This document shows, in pieces, positions 1-6,135 of a stretch of 6,335 nucleotides of DNA. Both the position numbers and the translations under genes were made by a program. Position 1 is the stretch's first letter. Every line of letters begins with the position of its first letter. Source of the DNA: Pseudopedobacter saltans (GTDB taxonomy: Bacteria; Bacteroidota; Bacteroidia; Chitinophagales; Chitinophagaceae); NCBI GenBank assembly GCA_003241175.1, contig QFOI01000021.1, positions 1 through 6,335 on the forward strand. The letters run 5' to 3'. The notes below the pieces were generated by a model. It did not search any database, was not told the origin of the DNA, and was given only the letters and a program-made list of their open reading frames with translations.

Positions 1-84
1 ATAACCGCTACCACTATCATTCAGTTCTTAAACAAAACGGTATTTAAACGAAACTTAAACAACCTAAAAATAAATATTGTCTAA

Positions 85-399
85 ATGCACAACAGGTTAT
101 TTAAAACAATTCCCATTCCAAATAGAAATGACAAAATAGAGTTATATTATTATAGTCTAATAACCGGTCATTCCCCAATATATATAGAATATAAGAAAAA
201 AGATAATGGAAAAGGCGTTTTAATATGTAAATCAGATAATATTAGCGATGTCAATATTAGTAATGATACATTAACAATTCAATTTAGCCAAAATATACAT
301 AGAGATGCGTGTGTATTTATGGAATTAAATTGTGTTTACTTGGATACTAAATTAGAAGTAATTGTGGATTCAATAGTAGGCAAGCAAAGTTACCTGTAA
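85..399 (+). CDS. hypothetical protein, 104 aa, AT-rich orphan
   Basis: I do not recognise this 104-residue protein. A TAA lies immediately upstream in frame (82-84), so the ATG at 85 is the most upstream start possible; there is no Shine-Dalgarno-like sequence, which is normal for Bacteroidota. No signal peptide or membrane segment is visible. The sequence is rich in I, N, D, Y and K with alternating hydrophobic stretches (e.g. around residues 57-70 and 77-97), which suggests a small beta-rich soluble protein; that is inference only. Base composition is markedly more AT-rich than rdgB downstream: two hand-counted 60-base lines (121-180 and 241-300) give 30 G+C out of 120, against 30 out of 60 in one rdgB line (961-1020). 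With the repeat block immediately downstream, this may be an accessory or acquired gene. It could also be a decaying or spurious ORF. Confidence 0.55.
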   Translation: MHNRLFKTIPIPNRNDKIELYYYSLITGHSPIYIEYKKKDNGKGVLICKSDNISDVNISNDTLTIQFSQNIHRDACVFMELNCVYLDTKLEVIVDSIVGKQSYL

Positions 400-423
400 T
401 TTGTAAGCACTACCTCCCACTTG

Positions 424-496
424 CGCAAGCATAAGTGAGGAACGAACGGTGCTTGTTTGCAATTATCACACAAGCACCGCTTCGCTAATGCTTGCG
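424..496. repeat. long imperfect hairpin
   Basis: CGGTGCTTGT (447-456) pairs perfectly with ACAAGCACCG (470-479) around a 13-nt loop. The arms resume outside this: CGCAAGCAT (424-432) pairs with ATGCTTGCG (488-496), with an unmatched, unequal stretch between (433-446 against 480-487). If transcribed this would fold into a large interrupted stem-loop, and in DNA it could extrude as a cruciform. The outer end also contains the 10-bp perfect palindrome CTTGCGCAAG (420-429). There is no following T-run, so a classical intrinsic terminator is not supported, although the structure lies 24 bases after the stop of the upstream ORF and could still limit readthrough or protect the 3' end. Confidence 0.75.
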
Positions 497-500
497 TGAG
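468..500 (+). repeat. 33-bp direct repeat, copy 1
   Basis: Begins ACACAAGCACCGCTTCGC and ends CTTGCGTGAG. It matches 654-686 in the same orientation with only two mismatches (positions 483/669 and 498/684), offset 186 bp. It also serves as the right arm of the hairpin at 424-496. Confidence 0.85.
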
Positions 501-545
501 AGCTCGGACTCTACTTTTCATATATGTCATCTCATATTTTCTGTT

Positions 546-613
546 GCCGTTGCAGGTGTTATCACCTGCAACTGTCACACTCCTATATCGTTGGTGATAA
601 CACCAACAACGGC
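546..613. repeat. nested, bistable palindrome
   Basis: Two local perfect hairpins are present: GTTGCAGGTG (549-558) with CACCTGCAAC (563-572) around a TTAT loop, and GTTGGTG (590-596) with CACCAAC (601-607) around an ATAA loop. The two hairpins are also reverse complements of each other: GGTGTTATCACC (555-566) pairs perfectly with GGTGATAACACC (593-604), extended outward, after a 2-nt mismatch, by GCCGTTG (546-552) with CAACGGC (607-613). The region can therefore fold either as two short hairpins or as one long stem of 12 + 7 bp with a 26-nt loop. No protein-coding interpretation is convincing. A repeat element, protein-binding site or structured RNA are all possible. Confidence 0.8.
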
Positions 614-653
614 GAATAACATTATGTAAAGAGAGACTATGTGCAAACGAAAG

Positions 654-686
654 ACACAAGCACCGCTTTGCTAATGCTTGCGTTAG
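654..686 (+). repeat. 33-bp direct repeat, copy 2
   Basis: Near-identical partner of 468-500 (31 of 33 positions). It lies about 60 bases upstream of the rdgB start and forms the right terminal inverted repeat of the composite block. Being this close to rdgB, it probably lies in or near the rdgB promoter region, and no better promoter is visible between it and the start codon. Confidence 0.85.
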
Positions 687-746
687 TTTTTAGTCCAGAA
701 AAAAACCATTTTTGATTTTTTAATTTTCCCTTTTTACTTTTCCACC

Positions 747-1319
747 ATGAAACTCATATTTGCGACCAACAACCAAAATAAAATCAAAGAAATAAAAGCG
801 GCAACGGGTCATCGTATGGATATTGTAACGCTGAAAGAAGCTGGTATCGATATTGACATTCCGGAACCGTACGATACTTTACAAGAAAATGCCGAAACAA
901 AAGCCAAGACGATTTTCAAAATGACTTATGAAAACTGTTTTAGTGAAGATACTGGTTTGGAAGTGGATGAGTTAGATGGTGCGCCTGGTGTACATACCGC
1001 TAGATATGCGGGCGAACAAAAAAGCGATGCCAATAATATTGCCTTGCTTCTGAAAAATCTTGAAGGGAACTCCAATAGAAAAGCTCGTTTTCGTACAGTG
1101 ATTTATCTTATTTACGAGGGACAACATCATAGTTTCGAAGGTGTTTGTGATGGTTCTATTGCTGAAAAGGCAAGTGGAGCAGATGGTTTTGGATATGATC
1201 CAATATTTATTTCAAATGGAGATACACGCACTTTTGCAGAAATGAGCATGGAAGAGAAAGCAAAATACAGCCATAGAAAGAAAGCCTTGGAAAAACTAAT
1301 CGCATTTTTATTGAAATAA
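747..1319 (+). CDS. rdgB: RdgB/HAM1 family non-canonical purine NTP pyrophosphatase
   Basis: Hydrolyses dITP, ITP and XTP to the monophosphate plus pyrophosphate, keeping deaminated purines out of DNA and RNA; cytosolic and normally a homodimer with Mg2+. The 190-residue length is typical of the family. Visible family motifs are the N-terminal FATNNQNKIKEI (residues 5-16, substrate/phosphate loop with T7, N8 and K12), SEDTGLEV (66-73, with D68 at the position of the general base), APGVHTARYAG (79-89), GFGYDPIF (147-154, base recognition) and SHRKKAL (175-181, the conserved Ser-His-Arg). The ATG at 747 gives the exact expected N-terminus. No Shine-Dalgarno site is seen; the upstream sequence is T-rich. 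A CapA-like lipoprotein gene follows 33 nt later on the same strand and may be cotranscribed. Confidence 0.97.
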   Translation: MKLIFATNNQNKIKEIKAATGHRMDIVTLKEAGIDIDIPEPYDTLQENAETKAKTIFKMTYENCFSEDTGLEVDELDGAPGVHTARYAGEQKSDANNIALLLKNLEGNSNRKARFRTVIYLIYEGQHHSFEGVCDGSIAEKASGADGFGYDPIFISNGDTRTFAEMSMEEKAKYSHRKKALEKLIAFLLK

Positions 1320-1352
1320 TTTTCAGTAACATTGTGGTTGATAATCGTTTTT

Positions 1353-2477
1353 ATGATTGGCCGTCTTCGTGCGTTTATACCATTACTATTTGCTGTAACA
1401 ATTCTGGGATGTTTCGATCCAGAACATCCAAAGGAAACGTTTTCCGATTCTTCCAACATTGCATCTATTGAAGAGCCGACAGAAGGCGTGCAAGCAATTG
1501 ATCCTTCAGATACATTCAATATATGTGCGGTGGGTGATATGATGTTGGGTTCAAGTTTGCCTAAAGGACATCTGCCTCCACATGACGGCGCTAAAATTTT
1601 GCATCCGGTGCAAAAGTACCTAAAGGGTGATGTTGTTTTTGGAAATCTGGAAGGATGTCTTGCGGATACAGGGCGATCTGACAAGTGCGATGACCTATCA
1701 GGCAACAGTTGTTTTGCTTTTCGGATGCCAAGACGATACGGAAAACATATTCGAGCTGCCGGTTTTAATTTTTTGAGTATTGCGAATAACCATATTAACG
1801 ACTATGGCAAAAGTGGTAGAAAAAGTACTATGCAAACCTTGGAATCCTTAAATATCTCCTATGCAGGTGTTCCTGAAAAAAATACCTCTATAGTAACAAT
1901 AGGCGATAAGAAAGTGGGATTTACGGCTTTTGCTCCCAATCAAAATACGCAGTCAATATTGGATATTTCTTCCGCCGTTGATGTTATAAAAGAATTGAAG
2001 TCGAGATCGGATATTGTCATCGTGTCTTTTCATGGTGGTGCTGAGGGAAAAGACTATCAACATGTGCCTAGAAAAATGGAGTATTTCTATGGCGAACCTA
2101 GAGGCGACGTTTATGCATTTGCCCATGCTGCGGTTGATGCAGGTGCGGATATTATCATTGGTCAGGGACCACATGTAACAAGGGGAGCGGAATTGTACAA
2201 AAAGAAACTAATACTGTACAGTTTGGGTAATTTTTGCACTTATGGAAAATTTAATTTTAGCGATGCGAATGCATTTGCACCAATAGTGCAAGCTCAACTT
2301 AATGGGAATGGCGATTTTATAAAAGCCAAAATTGTTTCCATAAAACAAAAACATCCAGGTGGCGCTTTTCTGGATCAAGAATCCACAGCGTTCAATTATA
2401 TGAAAAAGTTGTCCATGGCCGATTTCCCAGACAATGAACTCTTTTTTGAAAAAGGAGAAATAAAGGTCAAAAACTAA
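1353..2477 (+). CDS. CapA/PGA_cap-family putative lipoprotein
   Basis: Belongs to the CapA family (poly-gamma-glutamate capsule protein, metallophosphatase-like fold). From the ATG at 1353 the protein is 374 aa and starts with a lipoprotein-type signal: positively charged MIGRLR, a hydrophobic run, then ILGC with Cys20 as the likely lipidated residue, so it is probably anchored in the envelope. An in-frame TTG at 1332 would add 7 residues (MWLIIVF); I prefer the ATG because it gives a normal n-region. Family motifs follow in order: VGDMMLG with G61-D62, GNLEG (97-101), IANNHINDYG (143-152), SFHGGAEG (225-232), GAD followed by GQGPH (270-274) and YSLGNF (289-294), which match the metal/phosphoesterase signature positions. 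Where CapA proteins often have a His-Pro-His here, this one has Gly-Pro-His. No capB/capC partner genes are nearby, so a role in poly-glutamate synthesis is not supported; the substrate is unknown. Its TAA interlocks with the aroE stop. Confidence 0.88.
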   Translation: MIGRLRAFIPLLFAVTILGCFDPEHPKETFSDSSNIASIEEPTEGVQAIDPSDTFNICAVGDMMLGSSLPKGHLPPHDGAKILHPVQKYLKGDVVFGNLEGCLADTGRSDKCDDLSGNSCFAFRMPRRYGKHIRAAGFNFLSIANNHINDYGKSGRKSTMQTLESLNISYAGVPEKNTSIVTIGDKKVGFTAFAPNQNTQSILDISSAVDVIKELKSRSDIVIVSFHGGAEGKDYQHVPRKMEYFYGEPRGDVYAFAHAAVDAGADIIIGQGPHVTRGAELYKKKLILYSLGNFCTYGKFNFSDANAFAPIVQAQLNGNGDFIKAKIVSIKQKHPGGAFLDQESTAFNYMKKLSMADFPDNELFFEKGEIKVKN

Positions 2478-3202
2478 CTATTCCAGATACGCCAATTCTC
2501 TTCGGCTTGCAAAATCAACATCTGTAAACCATTTTCAATGGCTGCACCTTTTGCTTTTCCCAGTGAAAGAAATTTTGTTTCTGCTGGATTGTAAATCAAG
2601 TCGTATAGATAATGCGAACTTGTTAGGTATTCATAAGGTATAGGTGGTGCATCGTCAATATTGGGCGACATACCTAAAGGAGTGCAGTTGATGATAATTT
2701 TATATTCATCCATGACGTTCTTGTCCAACATGTTGTAAGTCCAAGTTTCCGGTGAATTACGAGAGACAAATTGATACGGTATTCCTAGTTTTCTCAATAC
2801 AAAAGCCACAGCAGCGGAGGCGCCACCTGTTCCAAGTATAAGCGCCTTGTTGCGTTCGGGTGTAAGATTGGGAACAAAAGATTTTTCGAAACCGATGATG
2901 TCTGTATTGTGACCAATCAACTTACCATCCTTGATACGCACACAGTTACAAGCGCCCATTTCTTCTACTTCGGGAGACGCTTCTGTTAAGTAGGGGATAA
3001 TATTTTTTTTGTGTGGAATGGTGATGCAAAAACCCTCTAGTTGAGGTGTTGACAAAACATGTGACAAATCTTTAATGTCTTCGATCGCAAAATTCTGAAA
3101 GGAAGCAGATTGCTCAATTCCTAATTCAGCAAACTTATCTTCAAAATATTTTTTGGAGAAAGAATGTCCCAATGGATAACCGATAATGCCAAAAACTGCC
3201 AT
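2474..3202 (-). CDS. aroE: shikimate dehydrogenase
   Basis: Catalyses NADPH-dependent reduction of 3-dehydroshikimate to shikimate, the fourth step to chorismate and the aromatic amino acids; cytosolic. The 242 residues are shorter than the roughly 270 of the E. coli enzyme but all signature segments are present: GYPLGHSFSK (8-17, shikimate-binding Ser14/Ser16), ITIPHKK (60-66, catalytic Lys65), GACNCV (83-88, Asn86), GHNTD (97-101, catalytic Asp101), the glycine-rich Rossmann loop GTGGAS (124-129), INCTPLGM (171-178), DLIYNPAETKF (201-211) and NGLQMLILQA (224-233, with Gln232). The substitution of Cys for the usual Thr after Asn86 appears tolerable rather than inactivating. The gene begins 13 nt after the comA stop, so the two are almost certainly one transcript driven from upstream of comA. 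It ends head-on against the CapA-like gene with interlocking stop codons. Confidence 0.96.
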   Translation of the reverse strand: MAVFGIIGYPLGHSFSKKYFEDKFAELGIEQSASFQNFAIEDIKDLSHVLSTPQLEGFCITIPHKKNIIPYLTEASPEVEEMGACNCVRIKDGKLIGHNTDIIGFEKSFVPNLTPERNKALILGTGGASAAVAFVLRKLGIPYQFVSRNSPETWTYNMLDKNVMDEYKIIINCTPLGMSPNIDDAPPIPYEYLTSSHYLYDLIYNPAETKFLSLGKAKGAAIENGLQMLILQAEENWRIWNS

Positions 3203-3215
3203 AAGTCTCTTGCTG

Positions 3216-3998
3216 TTATTTTTCTATTTGGATTTCTATATTGGAAAGAAAACGGCTAAATGTATCTCCTCTTAATCCTATGCGCATCGTTTCCAATGGG
3301 ATAACTTCGTTTGGTGCGATATTGCCAAGATTGCAGTTACAGCCCAATAGGTTGATGAAATACAACTGTTGTTCTTTTTGTGGAGCTTCCCAGAGGATTT
3401 TTTCGCCTGGTATTTGGGTAAGGATTTCGCTGATTAATCCTTGGCGTACCTCACCACTTCCACGGTAAATACCGACATTGCCGGATTCTCTAGCTTCAGC
3501 TATCACATAGGAGGCGCCGGCTTCCAATTCCGCTTTCATCAATTCTACCCATTTATATGGGGCCATAATATTGGTAGAATCTTTACTTCCGACTTCGCTT
3601 AAGACTGTGCCGTATTTGGTTAACTGTTCAATATAGCGACATTTTTCAATATGAGGTATGGTGATAGAGCCGTCGCCTACTTCCATATGCGAAATGCCAT
3701 AATCCTGACAAATGGTTATGTAGTCATCTAGTTGTTCACGTATAAGGAATGCCTCAAATAGAGTTCCGCCAAAAAAAACGGGAATATCGTGTTTTTGGTA
3801 TACCTCTATCTTTTGTCTAAGGTTAGGAGTAACGTAAGAAGTTCCGAATCCTAGTTTTACAATATCAACGTATGGCTGTGCTATACTGAGAAAATTTTCC
3901 ACTTCATTGATGCTCAGCCCTTTATCCATTACCATTGTGATACCATTGTTCCGAGGTTTTGTATCTCGGTCTGGCATGTTCCTTAACGTAAAGTTCAT
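3216..3998 (-). CDS. comA: phosphosulfolactate synthase (ComA family)
   Basis: ComA enzymes add sulfite to phosphoenolpyruvate to give (R)-2-phospho-3-sulfolactate, the first step of coenzyme M synthesis in methanogens; homologues occur in bacteria (Bacillus YitD) and plants (HSA32). The 260-residue, single-domain TIM-barrel protein shows the family segments in order: VKLGFGTSY (47-55), FFGGTLFE (75-82), MEVGDGSITIP (105-115), LSEVGSKD (133-140), IAEARESGNVGIY (166-178), LWEAPQKEQQ (202-211) and the C-terminal LGNIAPNEVIPLETMRIGL then RGDT (224-246), including the Glu, Arg and Lys residues expected to bind phosphate and Mg2+. The start at 3998 is favoured; Met8 is an alternative. A strong -7 promoter match lies about 58 nt upstream, and aroE follows by 13 nt. 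No coenzyme M genes (comB, comC, comDE) are visible. The physiological product here may be sulfolactate or a sulfonate precursor, which is inference. Confidence 0.92.
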   Translation of the reverse strand: MNFTLRNMPDRDTKPRNNGITMVMDKGLSINEVENFLSIAQPYVDIVKLGFGTSYVTPNLRQKIEVYQKHDIPVFFGGTLFEAFLIREQLDDYITICQDYGISHMEVGDGSITIPHIEKCRYIEQLTKYGTVLSEVGSKDSTNIMAPYKWVELMKAELEAGASYVIAEARESGNVGIYRGSGEVRQGLISEILTQIPGEKILWEAPQKEQQLYFINLLGCNCNLGNIAPNEVIPLETMRIGLRGDTFSRFLSNIEIQIEK

Positions 3999-4055
3999 CT
4001 ATGTGTCTATTTTTATACTAGCCAATCAATCAAAATTGACGAGGCATTTGATTCG

Positions 4056-4084
4056 CAAAAGTAAAAAAGATAATCAATTATGAA
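4056..4084 (-). promoter_or_regulatory. Bacteroidota-type promoter for comA-aroE
   Basis: On the minus strand TACTTTTG (4063 down to 4056) matches the Bacteroidota -7 consensus TAnnTTTG exactly. Eighteen nt upstream lies TTTTTTC (its TTC at 4084-4082) in place of the usual TTG-type -33 element. Transcription would start near 4050, leaving a leader of about 50 nt before the comA ATG. This implies comA-aroE can be expressed independently of the TPR gene upstream. Confidence 0.6.
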
Positions 4085-4115
4085 AAAAGTCCTTGAAGAG
4101 ATAACCTTAATGTAA

Positions 4116-5543
4116 TCAATGTCTCGATTTGTTGTATCTGGCCAATATGTCCACCACACGACTGTTTTGCATAATGCCGGGATTTAATTCTAGCACTTTT
4201 CTGAACAAACGTGGTGCGTGATGCATCCCCAATTCAAGTTGAAGTAAGCCCTCCTTGTTTTTCGCTTGCGCAAATAATGTCATGGCAATGTAAAAATGGA
4301 AAATAGGTCTTTGCCCTGTTGCTTCCAAAGCAAATTGTGCTTGTTTTTCTGCTTCTTCAAAGAATCCGGCAGCATAGAGGCCTTTGATCAAAGCTTCCCA
4401 GTTGGGAATATTTCTAGGTTTTTGTTTCACTGCAATGCCAAAATGGTAAATGGCCTCATTGAACGCTGACTGATGCAAAAGGCATTCGCCTAAAGCAAGA
4501 TGGGCTTCAGGTGCAGACGCAATTTGTAAGGAAGCTTCCAGTGATTTGATAGCATTGGGCCATTTTAACTCATCCATATAGGTCAATGCTATTTTATAAT
4601 GTAGCTTATTGTCGTCAGGTTGCATATGCGAAGCTTTCCGATAATTAAGCCGTGCAAGAGGAAAATTTTGCAACTTGTGGTGGCAGTGTCCTATTGCTTC
4701 ATACAATACATCTTCCGGTCTGGTTAATTCCACTACTGTGGTCAACGCTTCAATGGCCTCTTTAAATTTGCGTAAGCGTATGTAGACATCTCCTAGGTTG
4801 CGGTAGGCAATGTCAAATTTTTCGTTGATCGTAATGGCATATTGATAGGCATCAATAGCTTTTTCGTACAATTTTAATCCTTGAAAAGCCGCCGCCAAGT
4901 TAAACCAAGCCAATTCATTGTAGGGATTGCTGTCAATTATTTTTTGATGTATGCGAATAGACTCTTCAAACCTACCTGTAAACTCTACCCAATAACAGAT
5001 CTTGTACAGCGCTACTTCGTCGTTTGGCGCAATATCCAAAATCATTTTGAGGCAGTCAAATACCATGTCGAAAACCTCATAGTCATCAAAAACATCTACG
5101 TATTCAAACAGTAAATCCAGTTTTTCGTCCTCTTCAAACATGTTTAGGGAGGTGTGAAAAACTTCAAATGCTTGATCAATTTCATTCAATGCAAGCAATG
5201 CATCCACTTTCAATATGTAAATATTAATGTCATCACTATTAAGTAACCGTGCTTGTTCCAATATATCTAAGGAAAGATTGTATTTTCTGTCAGCAATGAG
5301 AAGGTCGGCATGTTTTACCATCAATTCTGCCGAGAAAGGATAGTATTCTCTACTTGTTAGTGCTACTTCCAGCGCTTTATTCAGGTTTTGCTGTTCGTCA
5401 TAGTAGTCTATCAACAATTCAAAAGCCATTTCGCTTAGGATATTTCCCGAAATGCCGTTTTTCAAATCAGCATATTGTTTTGCAATCTCTTCAATGGATT
5501 CCATTTCCTGATTGTCGTCAAAGTCCAAAAATTCTTCTTCCAT
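4116..5543 (-). CDS. tetratricopeptide repeat protein, 475 aa
   Basis: Almost the whole protein is helical TPR repeats of about 34 residues, with the W/L-G-Y-A-F-A-P spacing pattern recognisable from roughly residue 38 to 445. The clearest units are 208-241 (NELAWFNLAAAF... then YEKAIDAYQYAI), 242-275 (AYRNLGDVYIRLRKFKEAI), 277-310, 311-343, 344-376 and 378-410; those near 140-173 are degenerate. The N-terminus (MEEEFLDFDD) is strongly acidic, with no signal peptide or membrane segment, so the protein is probably cytoplasmic. It presumably acts as a protein-protein scaffold; no catalytic domain is present and the partner is unknown. The ATG at 5543 directly opens the acidic leader. It is transcribed toward comA-aroE with a 117-nt gap holding a separate promoter, and diverges from the small exported protein across 203 nt. 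Confidence 0.93.
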   Translation of the reverse strand: MEEEFLDFDDNQEMESIEEIAKQYADLKNGISGNILSEMAFELLIDYYDEQQNLNKALEVALTSREYYPFSAELMVKHADLLIADRKYNLSLDILEQARLLNSDDINIYILKVDALLALNEIDQAFEVFHTSLNMFEEDEKLDLLFEYVDVFDDYEVFDMVFDCLKMILDIAPNDEVALYKICYWVEFTGRFEESIRIHQKIIDSNPYNELAWFNLAAAFQGLKLYEKAIDAYQYAITINEKFDIAYRNLGDVYIRLRKFKEAIEALTTVVELTRPEDVLYEAIGHCHHKLQNFPLARLNYRKASHMQPDDNKLHYKIALTYMDELKWPNAIKSLEASLQIASAPEAHLALGECLLHQSAFNEAIYHFGIAVKQKPRNIPNWEALIKGLYAAGFFEEAEKQAQFALEATGQRPIFHFYIAMTLFAQAKNKEGLLQLELGMHHAPRLFRKVLELNPGIMQNSRVVDILARYNKSRH

Positions 5544-5702
5544 AAAATAAAATTTTTTGAGTGGGAAACCTAACGAATCAATTCTTAGCTAAGTAAAAGA
5601 GAATAAAGAAGACCACCAACTTTTTGGGCGGATAATTTTAAAACGAGTCGTTTGCCGACAAAAAAGTGTATTTTATCTTTTTTTTACAATTTTGATAACA
5701 TT

Positions 5703-5741
5703 TTTTGCAGTTGCTATCATTATTTTATATAATTTTGCAGT
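5703..5741 (+). promoter_or_regulatory. tandem TTTTGCAGT motif with a -7 promoter match
   Basis: TTTTGCAGT occurs at 5703-5711 and again at 5733-5741, exactly 30 bp apart; ATCAT follows both copies, after TGCT in the first and directly in the second. The second copy overlaps TAATTTTG (5730-5737), a full match to the Bacteroidota -7 element TAnnTTTG. TTG at 5711-5713 (16-nt spacer) or 5705-5707 (22-nt spacer) could act as -33. A promoter here would start transcription only a few bases before the ATG at 5747, giving an almost leaderless mRNA. A duplicated operator is an alternative. Confidence 0.45.
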
Positions 5742-5746
5742 ATCAT

Positions 5747-6127
5747 ATGCGCACAAGTAAACAAATATTACTGATTTTGACTGTTTTGGTTAGCCTTTGC
5801 ATCCAAAAGTCATTTGCCGCATTCGTTATTGAGGACGATGGTTCCAAGAAAGAAAATAAATATTCTTTGAAGCAACTTCATCGTCAAGAAGCGCCTTACT
5901 CTCTTTCATCTTTGAGTAAGAAAAAATGGGAATTTGAGTTCAATAAGGGCAACTATCCGTTGTCTCTTCCTCCGGTAAATGCAATACCTGCCAACTCTGT
6001 TGAGGTGCAATCGCCTGTGATGTTGCAAAAAGGTCATACTTTGTATATTTACAATTATAAATACAAAGTTCAGGGAAGCAATCCTTTACCAATGTTCAAG
6101 GCTCCTTCTGTTTCGGACTACCGTTAA
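5747..6127 (+). CDS. small exported protein of unknown function, 126 aa
   Basis: I do not recognise the family. The ATG at 5747 gives a textbook Sec signal peptide: MRTSKQ, a hydrophobic core (ILLILTVLVSLCI), then KSFA with probable cleavage after Ala24, so the mature protein of about 102 residues is periplasmic or outer-surface. An in-frame TTG at 5705 would prepend 14 residues (starting MQLLSLFYII) and is less plausible. The mature part is basic and rich in Lys, Ser, Pro and Tyr, with a YIYNYKYK segment near residues 99-106; no Cys is left after the signal, so disulfides and lipidation are excluded. No known enzymatic motif is visible. It is divergent from the TPR gene and precedes rpmH by 124 nt, where a fresh promoter suggests it is a monocistronic unit. 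Confidence 0.8.
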   Translation: MRTSKQILLILTVLVSLCIQKSFAAFVIEDDGSKKENKYSLKQLHRQEAPYSLSSLSKKKWEFEFNKGNYPLSLPPVNAIPANSVEVQSPVMLQKGHTLYIYNYKYKVQGSNPLPMFKAPSVSDYR

Positions 6128-6135
6128 AAAATATT

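Larger units (their letters stand above)
424..682. repeat. composite repeat block with terminal inverted repeats (possible MITE-like element)
   Basis: This stretch fills most of the 347-base gene-free gap between the orphan ORF and rdgB. Its left end (424-461) reads CGCAAGCAT, then a variable middle, then CGGTGCTTGT followed by TTTGCA. Its right end (642-682) contains the same blocks on the opposite strand: TGCAAAC, ACAAGCACCG and ATGCTTGCG. The two ends are therefore imperfect terminal inverted repeats of about 40 bases. A third copy of the right-end sequence lies at 468-500, and a separate nested palindrome occupies 546-613. No transposase, credible ORF or clear target-site duplication is visible. 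A non-autonomous mobile element or a dispersed intergenic repeat both fit; the sequence cannot distinguish them. Confidence 0.6.

Noticed and set aside
1..84. Upstream coding sequence or promoter at the left edge
   Set aside because: No -7 consensus match and no readable partial gene; only the short repeated TTAAAC near 52-60 stands out.
424..572. Intrinsic terminators formed by the hairpins
   Set aside because: Neither the 424-496 stem nor the 549-572 stem is followed by a T-run, so classical termination is not supported.
390..659. Minus-strand ORF of 89 codons across the repeat block
   Set aside because: It is made almost entirely of the inverted and direct repeats, its translation is Cys/Arg-rich with no domain, and it overlaps the end of the orphan gene.
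682..688. Integron attC-like end (GTTAGTT) at the right edge of the repeat block
   Set aside because: It fails the GTTRRRY core at the third purine, and no matching RYYYAAC partner or integrase is present.
712..742. Promoter for rdgB from TTG (712-714) and TACTTTTC (735-742)
   Set aside because: The start of transcription would fall within the start codon, and the T-rich sequence makes such matches likely by chance.
1127..1705. Minus-strand ORF of 192 codons antisense to rdgB and the CapA-like gene
   Set aside because: Both overlapped genes have strong family motifs; the antisense product is low-complexity Ser/Pro-rich and has no recognisable domain.
1953..5545. Shorter antisense ORFs at 1953-2174, 3241-3468, 4881-5114 and 5354-5545
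   Set aside because: All lie inside well-supported genes on the other strand and lack any motif.
5565..5572. Minus-strand -7 element TAGGTTTC for the TPR gene
   Set aside because: It lacks the final G and has no -33 partner at suitable spacing; too weak to list.
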